64,000 bases of DNA from Acidobacteriota bacterium (GCA_021778845.1 JAJYBU010000004.1:1-64000); one strand, 5' to 3'. Counted from the stretch's first letter, positions 42,690 to 52,658 are shown. Numbers and translations are program-made. The notes: a model not told the origin generated them from the sequence alone.

Positions 42690-42870
42690 GCGTCCAGAGG
42701 CGTCCACGGGAAGCCATGATCTGGTGGGTGTATTTCCAACCGAAGGGGTTTACAGCATGATTGCGGCCGGCGCGCTTCGCGCGAGCTGCCGCCGAATGAA
42801 CGCACGTGGTTTCAACAGGAGTGCCTTTGCGTGGGATTCGATGACACACTACCATCGTGCAGAGGTCATC

Positions 42871-43380
42871 ATGTCACGTCTTCGCTATCCCAAACTCGCT
42901 CCCGAGGGCTATGCCGCGCTCTCTGCGCTGCAACATTATGTGGAGACTGGTACGGCGCTGGAGCCGGTGCTGGTGCAACTGGTGTATCTGCGCGCGTCGC
43001 AGTTGAACGGATGCGATTTCTGCATGGGGCTGCATGCGTTCGAACTGGAGAAACACAACGAGCCGGAGAGCCGCATCCATGGAGTGGCGGACTGGCGAGG
43101 TTCGGACGCGTTTACGCCGCGGGAGAGAGCGGCGCTGGCCTGGACGGAGTCGGTGACCGAGGTGCATGCGACACATGTGTCGGATGAGGACTACGCCGCG
43201 GTGAGTGAGTTCTTCACGGGCAAAGACCTTGTCGACCTGACGATGGCCGTTGCGGCGATCAATGCGTGGAACCGGCTGGGTGTTGCGTTCCGGGTGGAGT
43301 GGAATCCGAGCAAGCATGCGGAGAACAAGCAGGCGAAGGATGCGGAGAGCGGCACCGGGACGGGGTCAGCAGCGGAATGA
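42871..43380 (+). CDS. AhpD-like carboxymuconolactone decarboxylase family protein
   Basis: ATG 42871 (MSRLRYPKLAPEGYAALSAL) follows AGAGG at five bases; the longer frame back to 42688 is unsupported. The C-x2-C-x3-H peroxidase-type motif is seen in LNGCDFCMGLHAFE, with FTPRERAALAWTESVTEV and LVDLTMAVAAINAWNRLGVA downstream. These are hallmarks of the AhpD/CMD fold that uses a redox-active Cys pair, usually in peroxide detoxification. The stop overlaps the start of lolD (ATGA), indicating coupling to that gene. Confidence 0.88.
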   Translation: MSRLRYPKLAPEGYAALSALQHYVETGTALEPVLVQLVYLRASQLNGCDFCMGLHAFELEKHNEPESRIHGVADWRGSDAFTPRERAALAWTESVTEVHATHVSDEDYAAVSEFFTGKDLVDLTMAVAAINAWNRLGVAFRVEWNPSKHAENKQAKDAESGTGTGSAAE

Positions 43381-44105
43381 GCGGTTCCCTTCCGGCGATG
43401 GACGCGGCGACGGAACGGACTCCCCCGGTGCTGCGGGCGCTGGCGCTGGAGAAGACCTATGCGCCGCTGATTGAGGGTGGGGTGGGGCTTCGGCTGTTTC
43501 GGGATTTGTCGCTGGAGGTGGCTGCCGGAGAGATGGTAGCGGTGGTGGGCGAGAGCGGCGCTGGGAAGAGTTCCCTGCTGCATCTGCTGGCCGCGCTGGA
43601 CCGGCCAACGACGGGCGAAGTGTGGTGCGGCGAGACCAACGTGACGCGATTGAATGCGCGCGAGGCAGGCGTGTATCGCAATCGGGAGATCGGGTACGTG
43701 TGGCAGTTTCATTACCTGCTGCCGGAGTTTACGGCGCTGGAGAATGTGGCGATGCCGCTGCTGGCAAGGGGAGATCGGCATGGCGCGGCGTTGCAGGAGG
43801 CGGCGAGATGGCTGCGGCGGGTGGGGCTGGGGGACCGCGGAGAACATCGGTCGGGGGAGTTGTCGGGCGGCGAGCAGCAAAGGTTGTCGATTGCGCGGGC
43901 GCTGATTACGAAGCCGAAGTTGTTGCTGGCCGATGAGCCTACGGGTGATCTGGATGGAGCGACGGCGGAACGGGTCTTCGAACTACTGCAGGAGTTGCAT
44001 CGGGAGAATGCGCTGGCAAGCGTGCTGGTGACGCATAATCTGGAGTTTGCCCGGCGGTGCGACCGGGTGCTGCGATTGAAGGATGGCCGACTCGCCGAGG
44101 CTTAG
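43377..44105 (+). CDS. lolD: ABC transporter ATP-binding protein (LolD-like)
   Basis: The ATG at 43377 overlaps the AhpD stop. Walker A is GESGAGKSSLLHLLAALDRP, the Q-loop region is GYVWQFHYLLPEFTALENV, the signature is LSGGEQQRLSIARAL, Walker B is LLLADEPTGDLD, and the H-loop is LVTHNLEFA. The MacB/LolD subfamily pattern (ALDRPTTGEV, LLPEFTALENVAMPL) fits lipoprotein release with the LolC gene upstream. About 242 residues is the normal length. It could also power another FtsX-type permease, such as the orphan pair at 22-24.6 kb, but proximity favours lolC. Confidence 0.87.
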   Translation: MSGSLPAMDAATERTPPVLRALALEKTYAPLIEGGVGLRLFRDLSLEVAAGEMVAVVGESGAGKSSLLHLLAALDRPTTGEVWCGETNVTRLNAREAGVYRNREIGYVWQFHYLLPEFTALENVAMPLLARGDRHGAALQEAARWLRRVGLGDRGEHRSGELSGGEQQRLSIARALITKPKLLLADEPTGDLDGATAERVFELLQELHRENALASVLVTHNLEFARRCDRVLRLKDGRLAEA

Positions 44106-44499
44106 TCAACAACTGGCGGCGGCGTAGGGATTTGAGGGCCAAGGGCTCAAGCCCGGATGGGCGCGGGGCTATCGCGCAGGCCAGGGACCGCGGCTAAATC
44201 CTGAAGGTGACGACGAATCCCTGCTGCCTAACCCCTGCCCTTCGGGAGTTTGCGACCAATTTCCCACAGAAGCGTCCAATCTATGATTCCGGAAATCAAG
44301 TCAGGGTTTCGCATGAAGGCCCGGGACGGATACACTGGAGTCAACTCAGATGGTTGCCAACAGAGCCGTACGACAATCAGTCCTCTCCGCCGCAATCGAA
44401 CGCGGCGGTGGCCACGCAATCGTCATTCGCAGACCGCGCTCCTCGTTTTGAGTTTTGGTTATCGTTTCAAGCGCGGGGGCGACGGTTCGAAGGGGGAGT
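44106..44499. other. Intergenic region upstream of clpC
   Basis: In these 394 bases no gene is supported. A GC-rich hairpin (CCGCCGC - loop - GCGGCGG, 44387-44408) and an inverted GGGCTCAAGCCC (44145 region) are visible. No CIRCE-type or CtsR-type direct repeat was recognised. The clpC ribosome binding site GGGGGAG is at 44492-44498. Confidence 0.45.
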
Positions 44500-46983
44500 A
44501 TGTTCGAACGCTATACAGAAAAGGCGCGGCGCGTGATCTTTTTCGCGCGCTACGAGGCGAGCCAGTTTGGATCGCCGTACATTGAAACCGAACATCTCTT
44601 ATTGGGCCTGCTACGGGAAGACAAGGCACTGACGAATCGTTTTTTGCGTTCGCACGCCTCAGTAGAATCCATTCGCAAACAGATAGAGCAACGCACGATT
44701 GTGCGCGAGAAGGTTTCGACTTCGGTCGATCTTCCGCTCTCGAATGAGTGCAAGCGCGTGTTGGCCTATGCGGCCGAAGAGGCCGAGCGGCTGAGCCACA
44801 AACATATTGGGACCGAGCATCTGCTGCTGGGACTGCTGCGCGAAGAGAAGTGCTTTGCGGCGGAGATTTTGACCGAGCGCGGGCTGCGACTGGCGGCGAT
44901 TCGCGAGGAGTTGCAGCGCACCACGCAGGAGAAGCCGCCAGCACAGGCCGGCGGTGGCAAGCAACGCAGCAGTGCGGCGCAGCAGGAGCAGTCCATGCTG
45001 GCCGAGTTCTCGCGCGACCTGACCCAGGCGGCGACCGATCAGCAACTGGATCCGCTGGTGGGACGCGACTTCGAGGTCGAACGCGTGATCCAGATTCTTT
45101 GCCGGCGCACGAAGAATAATCCGGTGCTGATTGGCGAGCCGGGTGTGGGTAAGACAGCGATTGTCGAGGGACTGGCGCAGAAGATCGCCGACGGCGAGGT
45201 GCCGAGCTTCCTTGCGGAGAAGCGTGTGCTGTCGCTGGACCTCAGCCTGATCGTCGCCGGAACAAAATATCGCGGGCAGTTTGAGGAACGGTTGAAGACG
45301 ATCATGAAGGAGTTGATCGAGAACCAGAACTGCATTGTGTTCATCGATGAGCTGCACACGCTGGTTGGCGCCGGGTCGGCGGAGGGTTCGCTGGATGCGG
45401 CGAATATTCTGAAGCCCGCGTTGAGCCGGGGCGAGATCCAGTGCATTGGAGCGACGACGCCGGCGGAGTATCGGAAGTCGATTGAGAAAGACCGGTCGCT
45501 GGAGCGGCGCTTCCAGGCCGTGAAGGTGCCGCCACCGAACGAGGAAGATGCGATCAAGATCCTGATGGGCATCCGCGAGAAGTATGAGAAGTTCCACGCC
45601 GTCAGCTACACGGACGACGCGATCAGCTTCTCGGTCTCGCACTCCAGCCGGTATATTCCCGATCGCTTCCTGCCGGACAAGGCAATTGATTTGATCGATG
45701 AGGCGGGAGCGCGGGTGAAGCTGCGGCAGACGACGCTGCCCGAAGAGTTGACCGAGGTGCAGAAGCGGATCAAGTTCATCGTGCACCGCATGGAGAACGC
45801 GATTGCGAATCATGAGTTCGAGAAGGCGAGATTCTACTCGGATGAAGAGCGCAAGGAACGGGAAAACCTGCGGGCGCTGCGGGATAAATACCACCTCGAT
45901 GAGTCGAGCTCGGGCATTGTGACGCGCGAGGACATTGAGGATGTGGTGAGCCGCTGGACGGGCGTTCCGATTACGTCGATCAAGGAGGAAGAGACGCAGA
46001 AGCTGCTGCGCGTGGAAGAAGAGCTGCATAAGCGAGTGATCGCGCAAGGCAAGGCGATCTCTGCGCTGGCGCGGGCCATTCGGAGGTCTCGTGCAGGGTT
46101 GAAAAATCCGGCACGGCCGATTGGAAGCTTCCTGTTCCTGGGACCGACGGGCGTGGGCAAGACGGAGATGGCGCGCACGCTGGCGGAGTTCCTGTTTGGT
46201 TCGGAGAAGTCGCTGATCCGCTTCGATATGTCGGAGTTCATGGAGAAGCATTCGGTGAGCAAGCTGATTGGCTCGCCTCCGGGCTACGTGGGTTACGAGG
46301 AGGGCGGGCAGTTGACGGAGCGTGTGAAGCGCTCGCCGTACTCGGTGGTGCTGCTGGACGAAGTGGAGAAGGCGCACCCGGATGTGTTCAACCTGCTGCT
46401 ACAGGTGTTTGAAGATGGCCAGTTGACCGATGGATTGGGCAACACGGTGGACTTCAAGAACACGATCATCATCATGACGTCGAATATTGGCGCGAAGCAT
46501 CTGATGAAGCGCGAAGGTCTGGGCTTCCAGTCGGGCAAGGACGAGGTTGTGCTCGAGAAGATGCAGGAGATGGTGATGAGCGAGGTGAAGAAGACCTTCA
46601 ACCCCGAGTTCCTCAACCGCCTGGACGAGGTCATCGTGTTCACGTCACTGAGCGATGCGGACCTGATGCAGATTATGGACCTGCTGGTGCAGGGCCTGAA
46701 CAAGAACCTGGTGCACAAGTCTATTACGCTGACGGTGCGCGATGATGCGCAACGCTGGATTCTGGACAAGACGCTGGTGGATCGCAGCTATGGGGCGAGG
46801 CCGTTGCGCCGTGCTCTGCAGCGATTCATCGAAGACCCGCTGTCGGAGGCGCTGATCGCTGGACTGATCGCAGAGCGGCCTGCGTTCCTTGAGGTGTACC
46901 TGGAGAACAACCAGTTGCACTATCGGCCGGTTGCGGCCGAGGGTGAAGAGAAGGCGGCCGGGTTGGCGCTGACTACGGTGTAG
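44500..46983 (+). CDS. clpC: ATP-dependent Clp protease ATP-binding subunit ClpC
   Basis: This AAA+ unfoldase feeds substrates to ClpP. ATG 44500 ([20 protein letters not shown]) follows GGGGGAG and matches the canonical ClpC start. The double Clp-N domain ([30 protein letters not shown]) covers residues 1-145. AAA1 Walker A is [10 protein letters not shown], with [13 protein letters not shown]. The UVR motif in the middle region ([20 protein letters not shown]) separates ClpC from ClpA/ClpB. AAA2 has [10 protein letters not shown] and [14 protein letters not shown]. About 828 residues is the expected length. A strong terminator follows. ClpP is encoded 5.7 kb downstream. Confidence 0.96.
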   Translation: MFERYTEKARRVIFFARYEASQFGSPYIETEHLLLGLLREDKALTNRFLRSHASVESIRKQIEQRTIVREKVSTSVDLPLSNECKRVLAYAAEEAERLSHKHIGTEHLLLGLLREEKCFAAEILTERGLRLAAIREELQRTTQEKPPAQAGGGKQRSSAAQQEQSMLAEFSRDLTQAATDQQLDPLVGRDFEVERVIQILCRRTKNNPVLIGEPGVGKTAIVEGLAQKIADGEVPSFLAEKRVLSLDLSLIVAGTKYRGQFEERLKTIMKELIENQNCIVFIDELHTLVGAGSAEGSLDAANILKPALSRGEIQCIGATTPAEYRKSIEKDRSLERRFQAVKVPPPNEEDAIKILMGIREKYEKFHAVSYTDDAISFSVSHSSRYIPDRFLPDKAIDLIDEAGARVKLRQTTLPEELTEVQKRIKFIVHRMENAIANHEFEKARFYSDEERKERENLRALRDKYHLDESSSGIVTREDIEDVVSRWTGVPITSIKEEETQKLLRVEEELHKRVIAQGKAISALARAIRRSRAGLKNPARPIGSFLFLGPTGVGKTEMARTLAEFLFGSEKSLIRFDMSEFMEKHSVSKLIGSPPGYVGYEEGGQLTERVKRSPYSVVLLDEVEKAHPDVFNLLLQVFEDGQLTDGLGNTVDFKNTIIIMTSNIGAKHLMKREGLGFQSGKDEVVLEKMQEMVMSEVKKTFNPEFLNRLDEVIVFTSLSDADLMQIMDLLVQGLNKNLVHKSITLTVRDDAQRWILDKTLVDRSYGARPLRRALQRFIEDPLSEALIAGLIAERPAFLEVYLENNQLHYRPVAAEGEEKAAGLALTTV

Positions 46984-47020
46984 TTGGCAAGAAGTAGAGA
47001 GTAAGTAGCAACGAGCAGAA

Positions 47021-47059
47021 ACAATACGCCCCGGCCTTGCGGCTGGGGCGTATTGTTTT
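47021..47059 (+). terminator. Intrinsic terminator of clpC
   Basis: ACAATACGCCCCGGCC - TTGC - GGCTGGGGCGTATTGT is followed by TTTTT. It is a near-perfect 16-bp stem immediately upstream of the cupin gene. Confidence 0.9.
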
Positions 47060-47076
47060 TGGTGGAGGGATTTTTG

Positions 47077-47592
47077 ATGGATCGTCGAGAGTTTACGAGT
47101 CTGCTGCCGGCGCTGCTGGCGGCGGTTGCGGTGTTGCCGGAGACCGGGTCGGCGCAGCAGGTGGGGAACATGGAGCATCCAGTGATGGGCGCACCTACGC
47201 CGGGGCCGGACACAGGAACGAAGCCGAAGGGCGTGCTGCCGGAGATCGTTTCGGGCGTGTACACGCCGGGTGCCGGGTACGGCTCGCTGGCCAAGCGGAC
47301 GTCACACCGTTATCTGGTGGGCATGCTGAAGGCCGGCAACATCCAGATCGAGATGCACGAGACGATCCAGGAGGTGGGTGCGGTGCATGAGCCTACTGAA
47401 AAGCATCTGCACAATGAGATATGGCTGGTGCGAGAGGGTGTGTGCGAGTTGACGACCAATGGCGTCACGCGGCGTATGGCTGCGGGCGATGTGGGCGTGT
47501 GCTGCGCTGGCGACCTGCACTATGTGCGCAACGCGGGAGATACGCAGTGCACCTACTTCGTAGTGACGGTGGGACCGCCCGAGCAGTACTGA
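47077..47592 (+). CDS. Exported cupin-domain protein
   Basis: ATG 47077 follows GGAGGG at seven bases. The N-terminus MDRREFTSLLPALLAAVAVL has a twin-arginine-type motif (RREF), suggesting Tat export. The cupin fold is seen in VGAVHEPTEKHLHNEIWLVR and EGVCELTTNG, with metal-ligand-type His/Glu residues (HxH...E), then GDVGVCCAGDLHYVRNAG with a third His. The enzymatic activity, if any, is unknown. It sits between clpC and a minus-strand small exported protein. Confidence 0.8.
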   Translation: MDRREFTSLLPALLAAVAVLPETGSAQQVGNMEHPVMGAPTPGPDTGTKPKGVLPEIVSGVYTPGAGYGSLAKRTSHRYLVGMLKAGNIQIEMHETIQEVGAVHEPTEKHLHNEIWLVREGVCELTTNGVTRRMAAGDVGVCCAGDLHYVRNAGDTQCTYFVVTVGPPEQY

Positions 47593-47648
47593 AGGACACG
47601 GCCCGTCCGTGACGACGGGAACCAACGCAACGCCTGCGATCCGCATCG

Positions 47649-48122
47649 TTACATGGGGCCTCCGCCGGTGCCATTTCCCGTGCCGGGACCGCCACCCTGC
47701 TGTCCGCGAGACCATTCGGGGATGCCTTGAGCATTGCGAAGCGTGAGAACCTTGCCCCCCATCCTGACTTCGCGGGCGATGAGCGCTGGGTGGCCCTGAT
47801 ACGTCGCTTTCGAGCCAGTCACCTCAACCTGATCGTTCGTGGCAAATTGAAAGCCCTTCGACGATAGATACGCCGATGGCCCCAGATGAACATCCAGCGT
47901 GCCGGAATCGGTTTTGAGATCGAGATGAGTCCCTGACCAACCGCTCCTGCCACTGATCGTGGTTACTTTCTCGACGGTGCCGTTTACGGTGGTCTCCGTG
48001 GCGGGGTTGTACATTCTTCCGCTACCCATGCCGCCGCCCATTCCCTGACTGGCAGCAAACGGGACCGCACATGCGATCACCATTGCAGCCAGCAATGCGC
48101 CAAACCTACGATGCGCTTTCAT
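47649..48122 (-). CDS. Small exported OB-fold-like protein, function unknown
   Basis: This 157-residue product has a signal peptide (MKAHRRFGALLAAMVIACAV PFAAS, cleavage near SQG), a Gly/Met-rich segment (GMGGGMGSGRMYNPA), then a compact beta domain (VNGTVEKVTTISGRSGW, THLDLKTDSGTLDVHLGPSA, ATNDQVEVTGSKATYQGHPA). It ends in a Gly-rich tail. The strand pattern fits the exported OB-fold proteins of DUF5666-like or BOF-like type. No partner is evident. Confidence 0.7.
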   Translation of the reverse strand: MKAHRRFGALLAAMVIACAVPFAASQGMGGGMGSGRMYNPATETTVNGTVEKVTTISGRSGWSGTHLDLKTDSGTLDVHLGPSAYLSSKGFQFATNDQVEVTGSKATYQGHPALIAREVRMGGKVLTLRNAQGIPEWSRGQQGGGPGTGNGTGGGPM

Positions 48123-48176
48123 TGCGACTCCTTTGCAGCGTTTCGCCCATTTGACGAGCTTCGCCCAATAGGCATG

Positions 48177-48209
48177 GCTGCCGCCTGCGGGGTTCGCGCA
48201 GGCGGCAGC
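48177..48209 (-). terminator. GC-rich hairpin downstream of the YtxH gene
   Basis: GCTGCCGCCTGCG - loop - CGCAGGCGGCAGC lies 22 bases past the YtxH stop on the minus strand. No T-run follows, so it may be a stabilising hairpin. Confidence 0.5.
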
Positions 48210-48231
48210 TTACGTTCAATTGCGTGGCGTA

Positions 48232-48549
48232 CTAGACGAGTTTTGAGACGGACCGGGCAGCACGGTTGGCTGACTTGACCACGCCGCTGGCTGCCCCGGT
48301 GGCGGCATCAATGGCGTCGTCGAACTGATCCTTGCTGGCGTCGATCAGCCTCTGAGCCTCTTTGCCGAGGCGCTCGGCCTGCTCCTTGAGATATTCGCCA
48401 GCATCCTCAAGGGTGTCACCGAGGTCTTCAAGGCCGCGTTTCAGCTTCTTGCGCGTTGCGGTTCCGGTCTGCGGTGCGTAGAGCAGAGCAGCTACACCGC
48501 CGATCGCGGCACCCACACCCAGAGCAATCCAAAATTCCTTATGACGCAT
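48232..48549 (-). CDS. YtxH domain protein
   Basis: This 105-residue protein starts MRHKEFWIALGVGAAIGGVA and contains the YtxH glycine-rich membrane segment followed by LLYAPQTGTATRKKLKRGLE. It then has a long amphipathic helix with repeated DLGDTLEDAGEYLKEQAERL-type heptads. YtxH proteins are small, general-stress-associated membrane proteins of unknown mechanism. The gene is monocistronic. Confidence 0.88.
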   Translation of the reverse strand: MRHKEFWIALGVGAAIGGVAALLYAPQTGTATRKKLKRGLEDLGDTLEDAGEYLKEQAERLGKEAQRLIDASKDQFDDAIDAATGAASGVVKSANRAARSVSKLV

Positions 48550-48662
48550 AGTGACCTCCGTTCTTTCGTTTGTAAGATTCGCAGGTTGCGCGTGAGGTTG
48601 CAGTTGAACCTGCGAAAGTATGCAGCATTTGCGCCCTCATTGCTTTACAGTACAGCGACGGA

Positions 48663-49382
48663 TCAGGCGATTCCGCTCAATTCCAGGGCACGCAGGAAGA
48701 CATGCGCGAACATCGGACGATTGAGGCGGCCGGTATTCGTATTGCGGAGCGATGGATGGTAGCTGCCGAGAAGCGTGATGCCGTTGGGCAGATGGTATTC
48801 GGCACCGTGGGAAAAGGTGAAGGCGGAGCGGCGCTCGATGATTCCCTGCCCGAGGAGATGGGCGAGGTAGCCGTCCCATGCAATCTTGCCGAGACAGACA
48901 ACGACGCGGACTTTGGGGAGGGCGGCGACCTCTGCGGTCAGATGAGACGAACAGTTGCGAATCTCTTCGGGGGTGGGCTTGTCGCCGGGTGGAGCGCAGC
49001 GGACGACAGAGCCGATCCAGAGCTTGCGAAGTTTGAGGCCGTCGTCGCGGCTGATGGCGACGGGCTTGCTGGCCAGGCCGAGCTCGTGGAGGACGGGGTA
49101 CATGAAGTCTCCGGAGCCGTCGCCGGTGAAAGGGCGGCCGGTGCGGTTGGCTCCGTGAGCTCCGGGGGCGAGGCCGAGGACGAGGATGCGGGCGTTGGGG
49201 TCGCCGAAGCCTGGAACAGGTTTGGCCCAGTACTGCTGGTCACGATAGGACTTGCGGGGGTTCGCGCCGATGCCGCGGCAGTAGTCGATGAGCCGGGAGC
49301 AGAGGGTGCAGGTAGCGATGCGTTGCTGTCGGGGATCGAGAATGGGGAGAAGGTGGTTTGCTGTCGGCCGCCGGGGGTTCAC
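48663..49382 (-). CDS. Uracil-DNA glycosylase, family 5 (UdgB-like)
   Basis: GTG 49382 is chosen because AAGGAAGAG lies about seven bases upstream; an ATG at 49469 would add 29 poorly conserved residues. Iron-sulfur cysteines are in IATCTLCSRL with later Cys residues (VVRCAPPGDKPTPEEIRNC). The active-site motif is ILVLGLAPGAHGANRTGRPF followed by TGDGSGDFMYPVLHELG. The second motif is GSYHPSLRNTNTGRLN. The family excises uracil and other deaminated bases from DNA. GLAPGAHGAN (no Asp/Asn at the usual family 1-4 position) is typical of family 5. Confidence 0.9.
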   Translation of the reverse strand: MNPRRPTANHLLPILDPRQQRIATCTLCSRLIDYCRGIGANPRKSYRDQQYWAKPVPGFGDPNARILVLGLAPGAHGANRTGRPFTGDGSGDFMYPVLHELGLASKPVAISRDDGLKLRKLWIGSVVRCAPPGDKPTPEEIRNCSSHLTAEVAALPKVRVVVCLGKIAWDGYLAHLLGQGIIERRSAFTFSHGAEYHLPNGITLLGSYHPSLRNTNTGRLNRPMFAHVFLRALELSGIA

Positions 49383-49640
49383 TGGGGACTCTTCCTTGGG
49401 TCTGGGTAAATGTTTCAGTGCTGTCGGTCGATGATAACGTTGAAACTGGGCGAGTAAGAGGTGAGCCATCCTAATGGCTCGTCAGGACGTCGCTCCAACC
49501 TGGGGTCCGGCGACTTCTGGAAGCGAAGCTGCTCCCAGAAGTTTATCGCGCGGCAGGATGGGAGCGGCTCGTCCAACCTGCGCGAAGAGCGGCAATTTGG
49601 CCTTTGCGGTGAAGCAATCAGGCCTGGAGATGGGAAAAAG

Positions 49641-50927
49641 ATGAACCTCGCGGGACGGAAGACAGAGCAACGGAAGCCATCGCAAGAGGGCCGGCACTAT
49701 ACCGCTCGCGGATGGATGACTCCAAGCCTGGTTGGGCTGCTGAGCGTTGCGCTGATGATAGCGGCGTATGAGCGTGGGCACGGAAACCTTCACAAACTGA
49801 AGACCAGGGTGGACCCGGGTCCGCCAGTGGAAGTGTTGCCGCCGGGGCCGGGCGGGCAGGATCCGGTGCGCCTGAGCCGCAGTGCAACCTCAATTGGCAG
49901 AGGTGCAGAGCTGGTTTCGGCGACATTTCTTCCAGGCCGCGGCATGAATGTGTTTCAGCTTACGGCGCTTATTCCAGGGCACGGAGAGGTCCCGCTGCTG
50001 GTCTCGCCGGCACTGGCCAGTGCGGCCGGCATTCTGAATGGGCAGGACGAGGATGCCAATGGGTCGGCCAGCACCACCATGGGAGGAGCGATCCTGCTTC
50101 CCTGGGCGCAGAGGCTCGCGGGAACTTCAAGAAGTACGCAGGGAATGCTGGAAACAAACTGGAATAGTAGGCGGCTGAGCTTTCCGGCGGAGAATTCGGG
50201 GAGCAATATGTCGGTCGAGGGGCTGCTGCTGAACCGGGGCGCGGACAGCGTGAAGAGCGATGTTCTGCCTGATGGCCAGTCAGTGACAGCTGTGTTCCAC
50301 GCCGGGGACTTTGCCGGGGACTGGCCGTCGACCGTGGAGGTCACCGTTGAGGCGCAACTGACCGCGCATGATCTGGACCTGACCGTAATGGCGAAGAACA
50401 CCGGCCAGCAACCAGTGCCATTCGGCATTGGATGGCACCCGTTCATTTCGATCCCCAGTGGGGACCGCGCGAATGCCCTGTTGAGCATTCCCTCGCAGGA
50501 TGCGATGGAGGTAAACCGCCAGACGGGCCTGCCGACGGGCAGAATGGTGCACGTGGCGGGCACCATCAAGGACTTCTCTCGATCTGGCGGAGCGAAGCTG
50601 GGAATGACTCCGCTCGATGAGACCTATACGAGCCTGCAGTCCGGTGTGGGCAGTGGGCCGGTCGCGGAGATCCTTGACCCGGCGTACAACATCCGGCTGA
50701 GCGTGATTCCCTTGACCCCGGACATCACCAACCTGCGGATCATTTCGCCGGTGGATAAGCCGTGGGTGTCGATTGGCCCCAATACCAATCTGGACGATCC
50801 ATTTGGCCCGGAATGGAACGATCCGGAGAGTGCGGGGATGATCACCCTGGCTCCCGGGGCCACGTTGCGTTGGAAGGTCCGGTTCGAGATTTCGCTGCTG
50901 GGGACAACGGAGACCGCGTTGCAGTAG
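49641..50927 (+). CDS. Aldose 1-epimerase-like (galactose mutarotase superfamily) membrane-anchored protein
   Basis: ATG 49641 (MNLAGRKTEQRKPSQEG) with GGAG twelve bases upstream gives 428 residues. Residues ~25-45 form an uncleaved-looking membrane anchor (SLVGLLSVALMIAAYE). The remaining protein is beta-sandwich. The segments GGAILLPWAQRLAG, FGIGWHPFISIPSG (His of the mutarotase active-site type) and ETYTSLQSG match the aldose 1-epimerase fold. It is probably periplasmic-facing. Substrate and activity are not certain; the catalytic Glu is not obvious. Confidence 0.7.
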   Translation: MNLAGRKTEQRKPSQEGRHYTARGWMTPSLVGLLSVALMIAAYERGHGNLHKLKTRVDPGPPVEVLPPGPGGQDPVRLSRSATSIGRGAELVSATFLPGRGMNVFQLTALIPGHGEVPLLVSPALASAAGILNGQDEDANGSASTTMGGAILLPWAQRLAGTSRSTQGMLETNWNSRRLSFPAENSGSNMSVEGLLLNRGADSVKSDVLPDGQSVTAVFHAGDFAGDWPSTVEVTVEAQLTAHDLDLTVMAKNTGQQPVPFGIGWHPFISIPSGDRANALLSIPSQDAMEVNRQTGLPTGRMVHVAGTIKDFSRSGGAKLGMTPLDETYTSLQSGVGSGPVAEILDPAYNIRLSVIPLTPDITNLRIISPVDKPWVSIGPNTNLDDPFGPEWNDPESAGMITLAPGATLRWKVRFEISLLGTTETALQ

Positions 50928-51133
50928 ACGTGGCGGATCAGAGATCACGGAGCGGATGCAGCGATCGATGGTGCGGAATATATCACGTTGCGCTGCAGAA
51001 TCTGTCGCGGCAGTTTGACCCTCGCGCTCCACACTCGTATTCTTAGGATTGGCGAACTGCGTGGCTGGTTCGCAGAGTGCAGACTGCGCTCTTCACATCA
51101 GACACCCCGCCAAAACCTTCGGAAGGCAATCAT

Positions 51134-52591
51134 TTGACCCCCACAGAGACACCCACAGGCAGTTCCCTCGATATTCAGGATGAGACACTCGCGCCGAGCG
51201 CGACGCAAAGCTCGCTGGAGAGCAATGACCACGATGATCACGACGGCCATGACCATGAAGGCCACGAGCATCATCACCACCACGCCCCTACGCTCAATCC
51301 TGAGCTGACGCGCTCGATCGAGGTGGAAGCCTCCGCCGAGGACGTCGCCAAGGCGTTCCAGCAGGTGACCAAGCGCTACACGAAGCTGGCTCGGATTCCA
51401 GGCTTCCGCGCAGGCAAGGTTCCGCCGTCGCTGATCAAGTCGCGGTTTGCCAAGGAGGTCCGGCAGGAGGTGCTGGAGTCGCTGGTGAGCGAGCGATTCC
51501 GCAAGGCGTTGCAGGAGCAAAAGGTGCAGCCGGTATCGCAGCCGCAGATCAGCGAATTGCTGTTGGCCGAGGGTGCGCCGCTGAAGTTCAAGGCGACCTT
51601 CGAGGTGCTGCCGGAGATCAACATCGACGGCTATGACGCGATCAAGGTGGAGCGCCCGAACTCGGCCCTGGAAGAGGGCGAGTTTGAGGCAGAGATGGCC
51701 AACGTGCTTGACCACCACGCGACGGTCGAGCCAGTGGAAGAAGACCGAGCGCTGGTGAATGGGGACTGGGCCGAGATCGGCTTCAAGGGGCAGATTCAGG
51801 ACCTGGCGCAGGTGGTTGGCGAGGAAGGCCTTGAGGGCAAGACCGAGTCTCAACCTCTGACTGGCGAGGATGTGCTGATCGAGATTGGCGGCAAGAACAC
51901 GCTGCAGGCTTTCAATGAGGCTCTGCGGGGTGCGAAGGTGGGGCAGGAGCTTTCGTTTGAGGCGACCTATCCGGCCGATTTTGGCGATGCGCGACTGGCA
52001 GGCAAGACGGTCAGCTACGACGTGACGGTGAAGGCTATCAAAAAGAAGACCTTCCCTGAGCGCGACGAGGAGTTTGCCAAGCAGTTAGGGCCGTACTCGG
52101 ACTGGAACGATTTCGAGACCAAGCTGCGCGAGCGGCTGCAAAGCCGGAAGAAGGAAGCGCTGGAGTCGCAGGCTCGCGACAAGATGCTGGACGAGCTGGT
52201 GGCGAAGTATCAGTTCCCTGTTCCGGAGACGTTTGTGCAGCAGCAGATCGACGCGCGGCTGGAGCGCGGCCTGAGGGCGCTGGCGCAGCAGGGCATGAGC
52301 CCGGATGCGATGCGGCAACTGGACTTTGAGCGGCTGCGGGAGGCGCAGCGCGATCAGGCAATGACCGAGGTGAAGGTGTCGCTGATCCTGGACAACGTCG
52401 CCGAGCGCGAGCGCATTACGGTGACCGACGAGGACCTGGAGCGCGAGTTGCTGATGCTCTCGATCCAGTCAAGGGAACCCATGGAGGCGCTGCGCAAACG
52501 GCTGACCGAGGACGGGTCGATGGAACGCATTCGCGAGCAGATGCGCCGGGAAAAGACGGGAACGGAACTTTTCGAGAGGCTGGCAGGCTAA
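51134..52591 (+). CDS. tig: Trigger factor (ribosome-associated chaperone, peptidyl-prolyl isomerase)
   Basis: TTG 51134 with GGAAGG seven bases upstream is the better start; GTG 51077 adds 19 residues without a ribosome binding site. The ribosome-binding tail domain carries [15 protein letters not shown] (signature GFRxGxxP). The PPIase/FKBP-like domain (~190-285) has [11 protein letters not shown], and the C-terminal chaperone domain follows. It captures nascent chains at the ribosome exit. An unusual N-terminal extension of ~60 residues contains a His/Asp cluster ([20 protein letters not shown]). It is followed closely by clpP and clpX, the classic tig-clpP-clpX order. Confidence 0.95.
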   Translation: MTPTETPTGSSLDIQDETLAPSATQSSLESNDHDDHDGHDHEGHEHHHHHAPTLNPELTRSIEVEASAEDVAKAFQQVTKRYTKLARIPGFRAGKVPPSLIKSRFAKEVRQEVLESLVSERFRKALQEQKVQPVSQPQISELLLAEGAPLKFKATFEVLPEINIDGYDAIKVERPNSALEEGEFEAEMANVLDHHATVEPVEEDRALVNGDWAEIGFKGQIQDLAQVVGEEGLEGKTESQPLTGEDVLIEIGGKNTLQAFNEALRGAKVGQELSFEATYPADFGDARLAGKTVSYDVTVKAIKKKTFPERDEEFAKQLGPYSDWNDFETKLRERLQSRKKEALESQARDKMLDELVAKYQFPVPETFVQQQIDARLERGLRALAQQGMSPDAMRQLDFERLREAQRDQAMTEVKVSLILDNVAERERITVTDEDLERELLMLSIQSREPMEALRKRLTEDGSMERIREQMRREKTGTELFERLAG

Positions 52592-52658
52592 GATAGCGGT
52601 CAAGCCAGCAACGTCTACGTTTCACTCACGCAGGTCTAGAAGCAAAGGAAAGAGAGCT

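Noticed and set aside
44106..44499. CIRCE or CtsR operator upstream of clpC
   Set aside because: No TTAGCACTC-type inverted repeat or CtsR heptad direct repeat was found.
44659..46377. Long minus-strand frame of 572 codons opposite clpC
   Set aside because: ClpC is certain on the plus strand. The antisense frame is Arg/Leu/His-rich shadow sequence.
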